Of a stretch of DNA of 37,237 bases, positions 8,290-16,110 are shown one piece after another. Within the stretch, counting starts at the first letter, position 1. Each line of letters begins with the position of its first letter. The translations under genes and the position numbers were made by a program. Source of the DNA: Muribaculum sp. (GTDB taxonomy: Bacteria > Bacillota > Clostridia > Lachnospirales > Lachnospiraceae); assembly GCA_023663505.1 (NCBI GenBank), contig JAMPHH010000025.1, positions 1-37,237 on the forward strand. Direction: 5' to 3'. A model generated the notes under the pieces. It saw only the letters and a program-made list of their open reading frames with translations, had not been told where the DNA came from and did no database searches.

Positions 8290-10748
8290 TGGTGCTTTTG
8301 TATCTTATTTAGCTCGGAATTAATGATCTGCAGAGCGTTTTCAGGAATTCTGCGGGGGCTCCCTGATGTGTCCTCAGAGGAGCCGTCAGCGGGCGGATTC
8401 CCCATGGAGCGCAGGGTTTCCGTCATTTCCGCCAAGGTTTTCCCTCCCATCATCGCGAGCATTCCCTTATTCAGCTTCATGCCGCTGATGGAGGAGAGGG
8501 CGGCGGAGAGGATTTGATATGCTTCCTCGTTGGCAAGGATATCGTTTATCTTGTCATGGACGGAGTAGTGGGTGTCGGAGTATTCCATGGGAGCGTCGCT
8601 TGCCACGGTCTCTATCTTGTCAAACCAGTTGGCGACGCCATCTCCCGCGCCTTCCTCCTTCGGCAGGGTGTAGATGGCGGGCTTCTCCTCCACACGCTCC
8701 AAGGTTATCGTGTCGCTGACGTCGGTATTGCCCGCGCCGCCCGCCACGGCGGTGAGGTAGGTGAAGCCCTCCTCCAAGGGCACGTCCTCGAACAGAAATA
8801 CCCTGCTGCCCACCGAGGTGGTAAAAAGCTCCCCGTTCACATACAGACTCACCTGTGATTGGTTGGAGTAAGCCTTGACATGCGTGGTCTCACCCGCGCG
8901 GCGCGCATATCTCCTGCCGCACAGGTAGACAAAGGGCTCCTTGCTCCAATACGCCTTGTATACAAAGAAGGCTTCCTTTTTAATCTGCCGATCCATCGTC
9001 ACCAATCCCTTGTTGTTGCGCCCTGCCACGCCGCCCTCGTCTCTGGCGGCGCAGCCAAAATCAAACATATTCCACACATGGGTGCTCCACAGATAGGGGC
9101 GCTCCATGAGAATCTTCGCCATATGCTCATGATATTCGGCTTGATACCGCTCGGAATAATCCCTGCACTTGGCAGTATCGGGCTGATAGGTGATGATGCC
9201 CTCCGCGCCGTATTCCGAAAGCCCTAAGCATATCTCGGGGTGCTTTTCATGAAATTCGTCAAGCCATTTCTCATTGTAATCATAGCTTCCACCATACCAC
9301 CCGAAGTAATGATTATAGCTTTCCACGTCCGTGATCCCGTGGAGGGGAGAATCCATGGGCAGCATACTCACATGCGCCATGGTGGTAAGGCGGCTAGGGT
9401 CAAGCTGCTTTGCCAAGGCGTTCAGATCCTCGTGATTTTCCACAAGTCCCGCCTTCTCGCCGCCGATGGTGATCTCGTTGGAGAGCCCCCAGAAGCAGAT
9501 GGAAGGGTGGTTGTAGTTCTGGTAAATCAAATCCGTCAATTGCTGACGGCAGTTCTTATGGGCGGCGGGGTCATCGCTCTGAATGCTGATATAAGGGATC
9601 TCCGCCCACACGATAAAGCCAAATTCGTCGCAGGCGTCGTAGAAATCCTCGCTGTGCTGATAGTGGGCGAGCCGCACCGTGTTGGCGCCGATCTCCTGAA
9701 TCAGCTCCGCGTCCCTGAAATGCTGTTCCCTTGTCAGCGCATAACCCTCATAGAGCCAGTCCTGATGGCGTGATACGCCCCGCAGCATCATGGGCTTTTT
9801 GTTCAGGAAGAAGCCTTTCTCCGAATCCACATAAAATTCCCTGATGCCGAAGGTGGTGGACACATGATCTACCTGTTCATTGCGGTAGACCAAGGTTGCG
9901 GTGCAGCGATAGAGGTAAGGGTCGTCCACACCCTGCCACAGATGGGGATTGGGGAACAGGATATCCGCCTTTGGCTCCGCCGCGGGACGCCAACACTCGG
10001 CGCAGACTCTACTGTCCCTGTCAACGATCTGGTAGCGAATCGTATAGTCGGGGGTGGCTTTGTTGATCCAACTGTTCAGGTGAAGCACGGCATGCTCCGA
10101 TTCCTCCATGAGCTCACAGGTGACTGCCAGTCCCTTGGAGGCATGGAAGCCCGCTTCAAAGTGAAAGTCCGGCAAAATAAGAAGCTCCACGCCCCGATAC
10201 AGACCGCCATAGAAGGTAAAATCCGCAGTCTGGGGATAAATATTGCTGTGATGACTGTTGTCGGCGCATATGACAAGCTCCAGCTCCTCCCCCGCCCTGC
10301 GCGCCTTGCGAAATTCCTGCGTGATATCCACGGTGAAGGCGGAGTATCCGCCCTCGTGGGAGCCCGCCTCCCTGCCGTTCACATAGACACTGCCGCACAG
10401 GGAGAGGGCAGGAATGCGCAGGACGGCATGAAAGGGATTCAGACTTGAGTGATGAGAATGAGCTGCTTCGTCCGCCTCCTGTTCCTCCTTCGGACGGCAG
10501 GAGCCGCAGAGAGCGTCCGCGTGACGACAGCTCCCCCAAGGGCTGCCCGCAAGGAGCACCGAGGGATTCAACGTGGTCTTGTAGCAGCATTCCCCGCGGT
10601 AATAGTCCCCGCCGCCGTCGGCCCCGTCCACGGCGTTCCATGTGTGGGGCAGGGAGACCGTGCGCCAGACGGTGTCCTTTGGCGACAGCTCGGCATAGGG
10701 GGTATTGGTAAAGAGCCAATTATGATTCAAGGGAATAATTTTGCGCAT
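8286..10748 (-). CDS. glycoside hydrolase family 2 (beta-galactosidase-like)
   Basis: An 820-residue GH2 enzyme without a signal peptide, so probably cytoplasmic, hydrolysing beta-galactosides or related sugars. The N-terminal jelly roll starts PLNHNWLF and includes SLPHTWNAVDG. The Ig-like sandwich and TIM barrel follow. The acid/base Glu425 is in GLSNEI and the nucleophile Glu512 in LSEYGAEG, so both catalytic residues are present. Two oddities are visible. First, residues about 66-103 of the jelly roll are an insertion rich in Cys, His and Glu (GSCRHADALCGSC), where relatives have a short loop. Second, an extra C-terminal helical tail (about 690-820) follows the last beta domain. The ATG is preceded on the minus strand by GAAAGGAAAAGCTT. 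Substrate cannot be read from the sequence; beta-galactosidase is the default, beta-glucuronidase a possibility. Confidence 0.9.
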   Translation of the reverse strand: MRKIIPLNHNWLFTNTPYAELSPKDTVWRTVSLPHTWNAVDGADGGGDYYRGECCYKTTLNPSVLLAGSPWGSCRHADALCGSCRPKEEQEADEAAHSHHSSLNPFHAVLRIPALSLCGSVYVNGREAGSHEGGYSAFTVDITQEFRKARRAGEELELVICADNSHHSNIYPQTADFTFYGGLYRGVELLILPDFHFEAGFHASKGLAVTCELMEESEHAVLHLNSWINKATPDYTIRYQIVDRDSRVCAECWRPAAEPKADILFPNPHLWQGVDDPYLYRCTATLVYRNEQVDHVSTTFGIREFYVDSEKGFFLNKKPMMLRGVSRHQDWLYEGYALTREQHFRDAELIQEIGANTVRLAHYQHSEDFYDACDEFGFIVWAEIPYISIQSDDPAAHKNCRQQLTDLIYQNYNHPSICFWGLSNEITIGGEKAGLVENHEDLNALAKQLDPSRLTTMAHVSMLPMDSPLHGITDVESYNHYFGWYGGSYDYNEKWLDEFHEKHPEICLGLSEYGAEGIITYQPDTAKCRDYSERYQAEYHEHMAKILMERPYLWSTHVWNMFDFGCAARDEGGVAGRNNKGLVTMDRQIKKEAFFVYKAYWSKEPFVYLCGRRYARRAGETTHVKAYSNQSQVSLYVNGELFTTSVGSRVFLFEDVPLEEGFTYLTAVAGGAGNTDVSDTITLERVEEKPAIYTLPKEEGAGDGVANWFDKIETVASDAPMEYSDTHYSVHDKINDILANEEAYQILSAALSSISGMKLNKGMLAMMGGKTLAEMTETLRSMGNPPADGSSEDTSGSPRRIPENALQIINSELNKIQKHH

Positions 10749-10806
10749 AAGCTTTTCCTTTCTGATAAAAAATATTTTTAGTTTAGATTGTGTTTCTTGG
10801 CAGAAA

Positions 10807-10851
10807 ATTATACAATATACATGAAAGAGAAGGGCTGAAAATATGTTTCAG
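10807..10851 (-). promoter_or_regulatory. candidate promoter and operator of the GH2 gene
   Basis: On the minus strand TATAAT (10812-10807) lies about 60 bases before the GH2 start, without a clear -35. Upstream of it is a perfect inverted repeat, CTGAAA (10835-10840), a 5-base spacer, and TTTCAG (10846-10851). This resembles a sugar-regulator operator but lacks the central CG of a catabolite-responsive element. Confidence 0.35.
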
Positions 10852-10873
10852 ATAGTGTCAGGCTGAGAACCTT

Positions 10874-10902
10874 CTGACAAAAAAGTCGTCTTATATTATA
10901 CA
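10874..10902 (+). promoter_or_regulatory. sigma-A-type promoter for the serpin operon
   Basis: CTGACA (10874-10879), a 17-base spacer and TATACA (10897-10902) lie about 130 bases before the serpin start. Both boxes are near consensus. The leader between promoter and gene holds no clear structure. Confidence 0.5.
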
Positions 10903-11031
10903 CACGCCGATGCAGAGGAAATATTTGTAGTGACTATTCAGGATCAACCCTGTAAAGGCGGTGTGTTTGCTTGATGCCTGACTTTGAACAGTTACAATTT
11001 TCATGGCGAGTTTTTAGGGAAAGGGTGAGAG

Positions 11032-12414
11032 ATGATGAAGAATGGAATGAGCAAGAGTGGCGGAATGCGGGGGAAGCTGTTGGCGGTATTATTGTGCGGC
11101 GCGGTGCTTGCGGGCTGTGGCACGGGGGAAGGGCTGAACCCTGCACTTAGTGCAGGGGAGAGCGTCGGGCTTATGAATCCCGAGGGCGCTCAGGAGCAGC
11201 CGACTCAGACACAGGAATCCAAGGAGGAGCAGGGGGAAATGGAAGCGAGAGAGGAACAGGCGGCGCTTGAGAGGGTCGAGACAGATGGAATGTGTGAGCG
11301 GGCGGCGTATTTTGCGGATATGGTATATCAGGTGGGTGGTTCTGAGAATACTATGGTGAGTCCGCTGTCCTTGGATATGGCTCTGGGGCTTGTTGCAGGT
11401 GGCGCGCAGGGCAAGACCAAGGAGGAGCTGCAGGCTTATCTTGGCAGAGAGGATTACGGGAGCTTTGCCAAGGCATATATGGAGTTCGCGGAGGGTTTGA
11501 ATTACGGAGATTCCGAGCAGGCGGACATGGGCGGTTACAGAATGGCTTATGAGATAGCGAATTCTATCTGGGTGAAGGACGACAGGAAGCTGGTGGAGGA
11601 CTATGTGGCTAAGATGCAGGAGCAGTATCAGGCGGAGATCGCGTCGGTCAGCTTTGCCCCCGCTCAGGCGGCGAACACGGTGAGTCGGATCAACGGGTGG
11701 TGTAAGGAGAAGACACATGACCTGATTCCTTCGGTGCTCTCTGAAGATGATATCAGCGAGGATATGGCGGCGATACTGGTCAATTCGCTGTATTTTGAAT
11801 CACCTTGGGCGGAGAGCTGGAAGCTCGTGCCGCATACCTTTACGGATTTGGACGGCAAGGAGTCCAATCAGGAGATGCTGACGGACACCTTGGGAGTTTA
11901 TTATGAGAATGAATATGCGACGGCTTTTTCCAAGCCATACATGAACGGTATGGAGTTTGTCGGGATCCTGCCGAAGGCGGAGGGGGAATTCTCGGTGCAG
12001 GATTTGGATTTGGAGTCCCTTTTGAAGAACGGGAGCACGGAATATGACGTTCTTGCGATGATGCCAAAGCTAAACTTCGAGACAACGGCAAACAATGTGG
12101 TCGGAATCCTGCGGGCGCAGGGTGTGGAGACCGTGTTTGACGCGGCGGAATCGGATTTGTCGGGATTGATTCAAATGGGGGGAGGAGAGGTGACGTATAT
12201 CTCGGATATCATTCAGAAATGTAAACTGGAGCTGGACGAGGACGGCACCCGCGCCGCGGCGGTGACCATGGCGATGGCGCGATTTAACTCCGTGAAGATG
12301 CCCGAGGTGAAGGAGCAGAAGGAGGTCTATCTGGACAGACCATTTGCGTTTATGATTTATGACAGCGAGAACGAGCAGATTGTATTTATCGGAAAGGTTG
12401 TGAAGGCGGATTGA
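11032..12414 (+). CDS. serpin, lipoprotein-anchored serine protease inhibitor
   Basis: A 460-residue serpin (Pfam Serpin family). The N-terminus has a basic region, a hydrophobic stretch and the lipobox LAGC with Cys29, so it should be a surface lipoprotein. A Glu/Gln-rich linker (about 45-80) precedes the serpin fold, which shows NSIWVKDD, ILVNSLYFESPW, and the C-terminal RPFAFMIYD. The hinge of the reactive loop, EDGTRAAAVT (403-412), has the Gly, Thr and small residues typical of inhibitory members. Counting from the hinge puts the scissile bond near Asn419-Ser420, an inference. It probably inactivates host or bacterial serine proteases by the suicide mechanism. A ribosome site (AAAGGGTGAGAG) precedes two adjacent ATG codons; either could start. 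The next gene overlaps by 4 bases. Confidence 0.93.
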   Translation: MMKNGMSKSGGMRGKLLAVLLCGAVLAGCGTGEGLNPALSAGESVGLMNPEGAQEQPTQTQESKEEQGEMEAREEQAALERVETDGMCERAAYFADMVYQVGGSENTMVSPLSLDMALGLVAGGAQGKTKEELQAYLGREDYGSFAKAYMEFAEGLNYGDSEQADMGGYRMAYEIANSIWVKDDRKLVEDYVAKMQEQYQAEIASVSFAPAQAANTVSRINGWCKEKTHDLIPSVLSEDDISEDMAAILVNSLYFESPWAESWKLVPHTFTDLDGKESNQEMLTDTLGVYYENEYATAFSKPYMNGMEFVGILPKAEGEFSVQDLDLESLLKNGSTEYDVLAMMPKLNFETTANNVVGILRAQGVETVFDAAESDLSGLIQMGGGEVTYISDIIQKCKLELDEDGTRAAAVTMAMARFNSVKMPEVKEQKEVYLDRPFAFMIYDSENEQIVFIGKVVKAD

Positions 12415-13520
12415 AGCTATTGGTGATAGGCGGGAGCTATTTTCTGGGGCGGGTGTTCGTGATGCTGGCGTCGAAGGAGCATGAGGTCACGGTGGTCAAC
12501 CGCGGCAGTCATTCTCTGGCGGAATTTCCCGTGAAGGAAATACATGGGGACAGGCATGACCCGCAGCTTTGGGCGCGCTGCACGGAGGACTATGACGCGG
12601 TGGTGGATTTCTGCGCTTATCAGGCGGGGGATATCCGCACCGTGGTGGAGAATCTGGCGGGCAGCGTGAAGCAATATATTTATATCAGCACGGTGGACGT
12701 CTATGCGCATAGGGCGGGAGCGGCGGTATCGCAGGAAAGCGGTAACGGTGTGGAACAGGCGGTCGAATGCGCGGAGCGAGATACATGGTCGGTCAAATGT
12801 GTGGGGCGAGATACGTGGTCAGGCGAATGCGCTGAGCAGGCGGGGAGCCTGCTTCTTAATGAGGAGGCGCCCTTTGAGACCGTTCGGTATGCGGGGGAGG
12901 AAGGCGCATATATCACGGGAAAGGTGGCGCTCGAGGGAGAGCTGACGGCAGTATGCGGCAGAGCGGGCATTCAGACCACGGCGCTTCGACCTGCATTGCT
13001 CTATGGTCCCTTTAATTATGCGCCCAGAGAGTCCCTTTATATCAGGATCATGGTACAGAACCGGATTTTGCCGATCATCACGGGGGCGAAGGGAAGATTT
13101 CAATTTCTGTATGTGAAGGACGGCGCGGAGGCAATTTTAAAATGTCTGCTGAATGAGGCGGCATACGGACAAGGGTATAATCTGTGCGGAGACGAGATTG
13201 TGGATTACGGGCTTTTGGCGCAGGCGCTCAAGCGGGCGGACGAGACGGAGTGGAAGGAATTGACAGGTGGATTGTCGCCGCAGGGCAGCGGCGAGGAAGC
13301 CTTGCAGGATAATGGGGAGGGCGGTCTGCAGGAGCTGGAGATTGCCGTGGAGCAAGCGCAGGCACAAGGCTTTCCCCTGCCCTTCGCAGTGCAGGAGCTT
13401 GAGACGCATCTGTGCGATAATGCGAAAAGCAAGCGGGAGCTTGGCATGGAGTACACGCCGTTGGAGGTGGGGATTGCCAAGACTTACAGGGCGTTTTATG
13501 GGGTCTTTCGGGAGGGGTAG
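12411..13520 (+). CDS. NAD-dependent epimerase/dehydratase (extended SDR)
   Basis: A 369-residue extended short-chain dehydrogenase. VIGGSYFLGR at the N-terminus is the dinucleotide-binding loop, YISTVDVY holds the active-site Ser/Thr strand, and Tyr167-x-x-x-Lys171 (YITGK) is the catalytic pair. It likely acts on a nucleotide sugar or similar substrate, which cannot be named. The start is TTG at 12411, which overlaps the serpin stop (TTGA), so translation is probably coupled. Two insertions are odd. Residues about 118-143 are encoded by a 30-bp tandem repeat that gives a duplicated RDTWS peptide, and residues about 285-320 are Gly/Glu/Gln-rich low complexity. Why it is coupled to a serpin is unclear. 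Confidence 0.85.
   Translation: MKLLVIGGSYFLGRVFVMLASKEHEVTVVNRGSHSLAEFPVKEIHGDRHDPQLWARCTEDYDAVVDFCAYQAGDIRTVVENLAGSVKQYIYISTVDVYAHRAGAAVSQESGNGVEQAVECAERDTWSVKCVGRDTWSGECAEQAGSLLLNEEAPFETVRYAGEEGAYITGKVALEGELTAVCGRAGIQTTALRPALLYGPFNYAPRESLYIRIMVQNRILPIITGAKGRFQFLYVKDGAEAILKCLLNEAAYGQGYNLCGDEIVDYGLLAQALKRADETEWKELTGGLSPQGSGEEALQDNGEGGLQELEIAVEQAQAQGFPLPFAVQELETHLCDNAKSKRELGMEYTPLEVGIAKTYRAFYGVFREG
12761..12840 (+). repeat. 30-bp in-frame tandem repeat inside the epimerase gene
   Basis: Unit 1 is 12761-12790, unit 2 is 12791-12820, and a partial third copy covers 12821-12840. The copies share GCGAGATAC-TGGTC and the AATG core. The 30-base period keeps the frame, so copy number could change without breaking the protein. 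Confidence 0.75.
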
Positions 13521-13819
13521 AACAAGCTTTTGACTGATTTTCATAAGCGACGAGCCAAGTGCCATGGTAACAGTTCAGCCTTCAAATTGATGAAATTGTG
13601 TTGTTACTATTCATGGTGCAACTGCGAGAGATTTTGATGCGTATTTTGTATCAAAATCCGAGACATTGTGTTGAAGTGTCGAAAGACAAAATGTGAGTGT
13701 TTATTGCGATGGCTTTGTCGGTATGATATACTTGAGGTGGGCAGCAAGCCTTTCTTTTATGGCAGGTTTGCCTGAAAGCATTTGGTTTGTATGCAAAATC
13801 TATAGGAAGGATAGAAAAT
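13521..13819. other. intergenic region with hairpin, repeat motif and promoter
   Basis: This 299-base gap marks the step into more A+T-rich DNA. It has the motif GGTAACAGTTCAGCC (13566-13580), seen again with one change at 26728-26742. It also has a hairpin, GATTTTGAT (13630-13638) pairing with ATCAAAATC (13650-13658). A promoter serves the next gene: TTGCGA (13704-13709), 17 bases, TATACT (13727-13732). No gene is apparent in it. Confidence 0.5.
13704..13732 (+). promoter_or_regulatory. promoter of the DUF3791/DUF3990-like cluster
   Basis: TTGCGA (13704-13709), a 17-base spacer and TATACT (13727-13732) form a good sigma-A match about 90 bases before the first start codon. Confidence 0.55.
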
Positions 13820-14032
13820 ATGTCAGAAAAGAGGCTGAACAATACAATATTTCTTATGTATTTAGTGACTGAAAATTATTGCAAAAAACATAACATTTCA
13901 ACAGATGATTTTTTGGAGTTGGATAATCAATACGCAATATTAAACTATGTTGCAGAATGTCCGGATATATTTGACAGCATGACAGGCGATGAAATGGTAA
14001 GGGAGATTGAACAATATGTATCACAATCTTAA
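13820..14032 (+). CDS. DUF3791-like small protein
   Basis: A 70-residue, largely helical acidic protein. The ATG at 13820 follows AGGAAGG at proper spacing and is preferred to an in-frame upstream codon at 13787. The pattern FLMYLVTENYCKKH, then FLELDNQYAILNYV, then a C-terminal MVREIEQYV resembles DUF3791, a family that typically sits beside DUF3990 genes in clostridia. The 3' end overlaps the next gene by 17 bases, which implies coupled expression. Function is unknown; a partner or antitoxin role for the next gene is a guess from the layout. Confidence 0.65.
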   Translation: MSEKRLNNTIFLMYLVTENYCKKHNISTDDFLELDNQYAILNYVAECPDIFDSMTGDEMVREIEQYVSQS

Positions 14033-14351
14033 AACAATTTTATATCATGGAACCGTGTCAGAAATACAGAGAGTGGACGTAGGGCTGGGGAGGGAAAGAA
14101 AAGATTTTGGCAGGGGATTCTACATGGCTGTTTCAAAGAGTCAGGTGATTGGACCGACCGCAGATGATGATACAGCGTTCTGTTTGAAAGCATATTGGGA
14201 CGGATTGTATGGTAAAGTCGGGTCAGATGCTGCTAAGGGGATATTGCTGAATAATCTGGAGACAGAGAATCTGGGAATCCAATATTATGTAGGAAAACAG
14301 GAAGTGGCAGACAGACTTATTGTAAGTATAAAGGCAATTGACTGGAGGTAG
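14016..14351 (+). CDS. DUF3990-like (ADP-ribosyltransferase-fold) protein, probably internally deleted
   Basis: The 111-residue product starts at ATG 14016 behind GGGAG; a TTG at 14007 is also in frame. LYHGT near residue 9 and DFGRGFYMA near 33 match the first two motifs of the ADP-ribosyltransferase fold (compare YHGT and GKGIYFA of PARP-like enzymes), as expected for DUF3990. Full DUF3990 proteins have a long middle part with a conserved tryptophan region before the motif G-P-x-A-D-D. Here VIGPTADDDTA follows FYMAVSKSQ directly, so roughly 70-90 residues appear to be missing while the frame is kept. The protein is therefore likely a decayed or inactive form. The comparison to full length is from memory of the family. 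Confidence 0.6.
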   Translation: MYHNLKTILYHGTVSEIQRVDVGLGRERKDFGRGFYMAVSKSQVIGPTADDDTAFCLKAYWDGLYGKVGSDAAKGILLNNLETENLGIQYYVGKQEVADRLIVSIKAIDWR

Positions 14352-14355
14352 CATT

Positions 14356-14601
14356 GTGGGGGATAGCAGGATTGAGACTACTACAGGGCTGTGTGTTGTG
14401 GCATTAACAAAGCATTTGATGAAAAGGCATAATATGGATTATGAAGCCGCTTACAAAATGTTGTTGAGAATGGAGCTTTATAAGCTCCTGTCTGATGCGG
14501 AAACAAGATTGTTTTTTGAGACAAATGAATATTTGTGTGAGGCGTGTGATAATGAATTAGAGGGCGGGGAAGATGCTTTGTATGAATATATTAATTGCTG
14601 A
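14356..14601 (+). CDS. small conserved-type protein of unknown function next to the DUF3990-like gene
   Basis: An 81-residue protein starting at GTG 14356, chosen because GGAGG at 14344-14348 is 7 bases before it; an ATG at 14338 lies upstream of that site. It begins 4 bases after the previous stop. It is helical, with CVVALTKHLMKRHNM and YKMLLRMELYKLL followed by an acidic tail. The overall shape recalls DUF3791, but I cannot assign it. Tight packing suggests it works with the two preceding genes. Confidence 0.55.
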   Translation: MGDSRIETTTGLCVVALTKHLMKRHNMDYEAAYKMLLRMELYKLLSDAETRLFFETNEYLCEACDNELEGGEDALYEYINC

Positions 14602-14626
14602 AAATTTGAACTTATACAAGCAATGG

Positions 14627-15070
14627 TTACAGCAATCTTTCTAAATAAACCATATCCACGAGTTGAACGCCCGCCTCGTATATCGGGTGGTCATAGTTAT
14701 CTATGAAGAAATTCTTTATGCGATGTGAACGGCTGAAGCCGCATTTTTCATAAAAAGGGATTGTCAGCGGGCTATCACCTGTTCCAACCTGTAAAATAGA
14801 GTATTGTCCCTTGTATTTTGCGGCGATAAACTCAATTAATGCTTTTCCATAGCCTTTGCCTTGATGCTCAGGCTTTGTGGCGATATTTTTAATTTCAAGA
14901 ATGCCATTCCCTTCGTCGGTCACAATGCATTCACATACAACGTCTGTGTCCTTTAATACATACATTGTGCCTCTGTCAAGATATCGGTCTATCATGCTTT
15001 CCTGTTCGTCCGCTAATAATAGTAACAGGAGAAATTGTTTTTTATTGGATTTGACCTCTATGATTTCCAT
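14627..15070 (-). CDS. GNAT-family N-acetyltransferase
   Basis: A 147-residue GNAT enzyme. The acetyl-CoA loop is QGKGYGKAL near residue 92, preceded by the strand EIKNIATKPEH. Motif B is FYEKCGFSRSHR near 125. The target is unknown; small molecules or peptide N-termini are usual. The ATG at 15070 has GAGGAGTGCATT before it on the minus strand. It converges on the DUF3990-like cluster with only 25 bases between the stops. Confidence 0.85.
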   Translation of the reverse strand: MEIIEVKSNKKQFLLLLLLADEQESMIDRYLDRGTMYVLKDTDVVCECIVTDEGNGILEIKNIATKPEHQGKGYGKALIEFIAAKYKGQYSILQVGTGDSPLTIPFYEKCGFSRSHRIKNFFIDNYDHPIYEAGVQLVDMVYLERLL

Positions 15071-15129
15071 AATGCACTCCTCTTTGCGATGCCAAGCTTA
15101 GTGAATGCTTTAATGAATATATTTTAGCA

Positions 15130-15149
15130 TAGATGCGCCTATGCATCTA
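15130..15149. repeat. small hairpin between the GNAT and LRR genes
   Basis: TAGATGC (15130-15136) pairs with GCATCTA (15143-15149) around a 6-base loop, in the 219-base divergent gap between the GNAT gene and the LRR gene. Confidence 0.4.
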
Positions 15150-15289
15150 CGAAAAGCTTGAAAAAGCATTAAAATATTCCAACAATCTCAAATATTTAAT
15201 GGAATTGAGAGTGTGTTTGTGATAAAGTATCTGTGTTAGACTATTAAAATAATGGGAATTTATTCAAATGAAATGTATTGAGGAGAAAA

Positions 15290-16072
15290 ATGGGAAAGCT
15301 GACACAGTTAGAGATAGAAAAAAGTGTGGAATATTGGAATACGCATGAACTGCCCGACAAGGCTGTTGTGGAATTAGCAGAATATGCAGGTGAAAAGGAG
15401 CTGACAATCAATTGCACGCAGCTTGATGGCTTTCCGCACTATCCCAAATACAAAAGTGCAAGAGAGAAAAAGCGTGTTTTGTCTGAATGGTGTCATTTTC
15501 TGACAGAGAATCCCAATGCCTTTACCTCGCTGTGCTTTGGCACAAGAATGCCGCAGGAGCTTTTTAATGCGGTATGCGAGCAGAAGAATTTGGAAAGACT
15601 ATACATTAAATGGGGCGTATATCCGGATATCTCGGCAATTTCCAAGCTTCAAAAATTAGAGTATCTTCATATTGGTTCAGGTGCGGGTGTTTTAAGTATA
15701 GAATCCCTTTCAAGATTAAAGAATCTTGTGGCGCTTTCAGTGGAAAATTTTCAGAAAATAAACGATTATCATGCACTAACTGCATTAGACAATTTGGAGC
15801 TGCTTTCTATTGAAGGAGACGGCTTATCTCCCAAATACATACACATTGAGTCCTTGGAGTTCCTTCGTGAAATGAAACAGTTAAAGTCTTTGACCTTAAC
15901 AACGGCAAGAATCGCAAGTAAGGACTATACACCTATATTGGAGCTTGAAAATCTTGAATATCTGAGGCTTCCGTCTTATAAGGAAGTAAAGAGAATCTAT
16001 GAGCAATTATTGAAGCTTCCCAAGTTAAAATACGGTTGGCTGATTGAGAAGCCGGAGCTGTATCGGTCATAG
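15290..16072 (+). CDS. cytoplasmic leucine-rich-repeat protein
   Basis: A 260-residue protein starting at ATG 15290, 4-5 bases after GAGGAG. From about residue 100 it has at least five irregular leucine-rich repeats of about 23-26 residues (NLERLYIKWG, KLEYLHIGSG, NLVALSVENF, NLELLSIEGD, QLKSLTLTTA, NLEYLRLP). The repeats look internalin-like, but there is no signal peptide, membrane segment or anchor. It is probably an intracellular binding protein. It stands alone between a divergent GNAT gene and a strong hairpin, so context gives no clue to its partner. Confidence 0.75.
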   Translation: MGKLTQLEIEKSVEYWNTHELPDKAVVELAEYAGEKELTINCTQLDGFPHYPKYKSAREKKRVLSEWCHFLTENPNAFTSLCFGTRMPQELFNAVCEQKNLERLYIKWGVYPDISAISKLQKLEYLHIGSGAGVLSIESLSRLKNLVALSVENFQKINDYHALTALDNLELLSIEGDGLSPKYIHIESLEFLREMKQLKSLTLTTARIASKDYTPILELENLEYLRLPSYKEVKRIYEQLLKLPKLKYGWLIEKPELYRS

Positions 16073-16109
16073 TGTGAGAAAAGGTTCGCATGGCGAACCT
16101 TTTCTCACA
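16073..16109 (+). terminator. perfect 17-bp hairpin after the LRR gene
   Basis: TGTGAGAAAAGGTTCGC (16073-16089) and its exact inverse (16093-16109) surround the loop ATG. It begins immediately after the stop codon. There is a TTTTCT inside the 3' arm but no T tract after it. A terminator is likely; it also belongs to the hairpin family noted elsewhere in the window. Confidence 0.6.
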
Positions 16110-16110
16110 C

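Noticed and set aside
9864..10448. 194-codon and neighbouring plus-strand open frames inside the GH2 gene
   Set aside because: Antisense to a GH2 gene with both catalytic residues; the products resemble no family.
10835..10851. Catabolite-responsive element upstream of the GH2 gene
   Set aside because: The palindrome lacks the central CG of the consensus, so it is listed only as a generic operator candidate.
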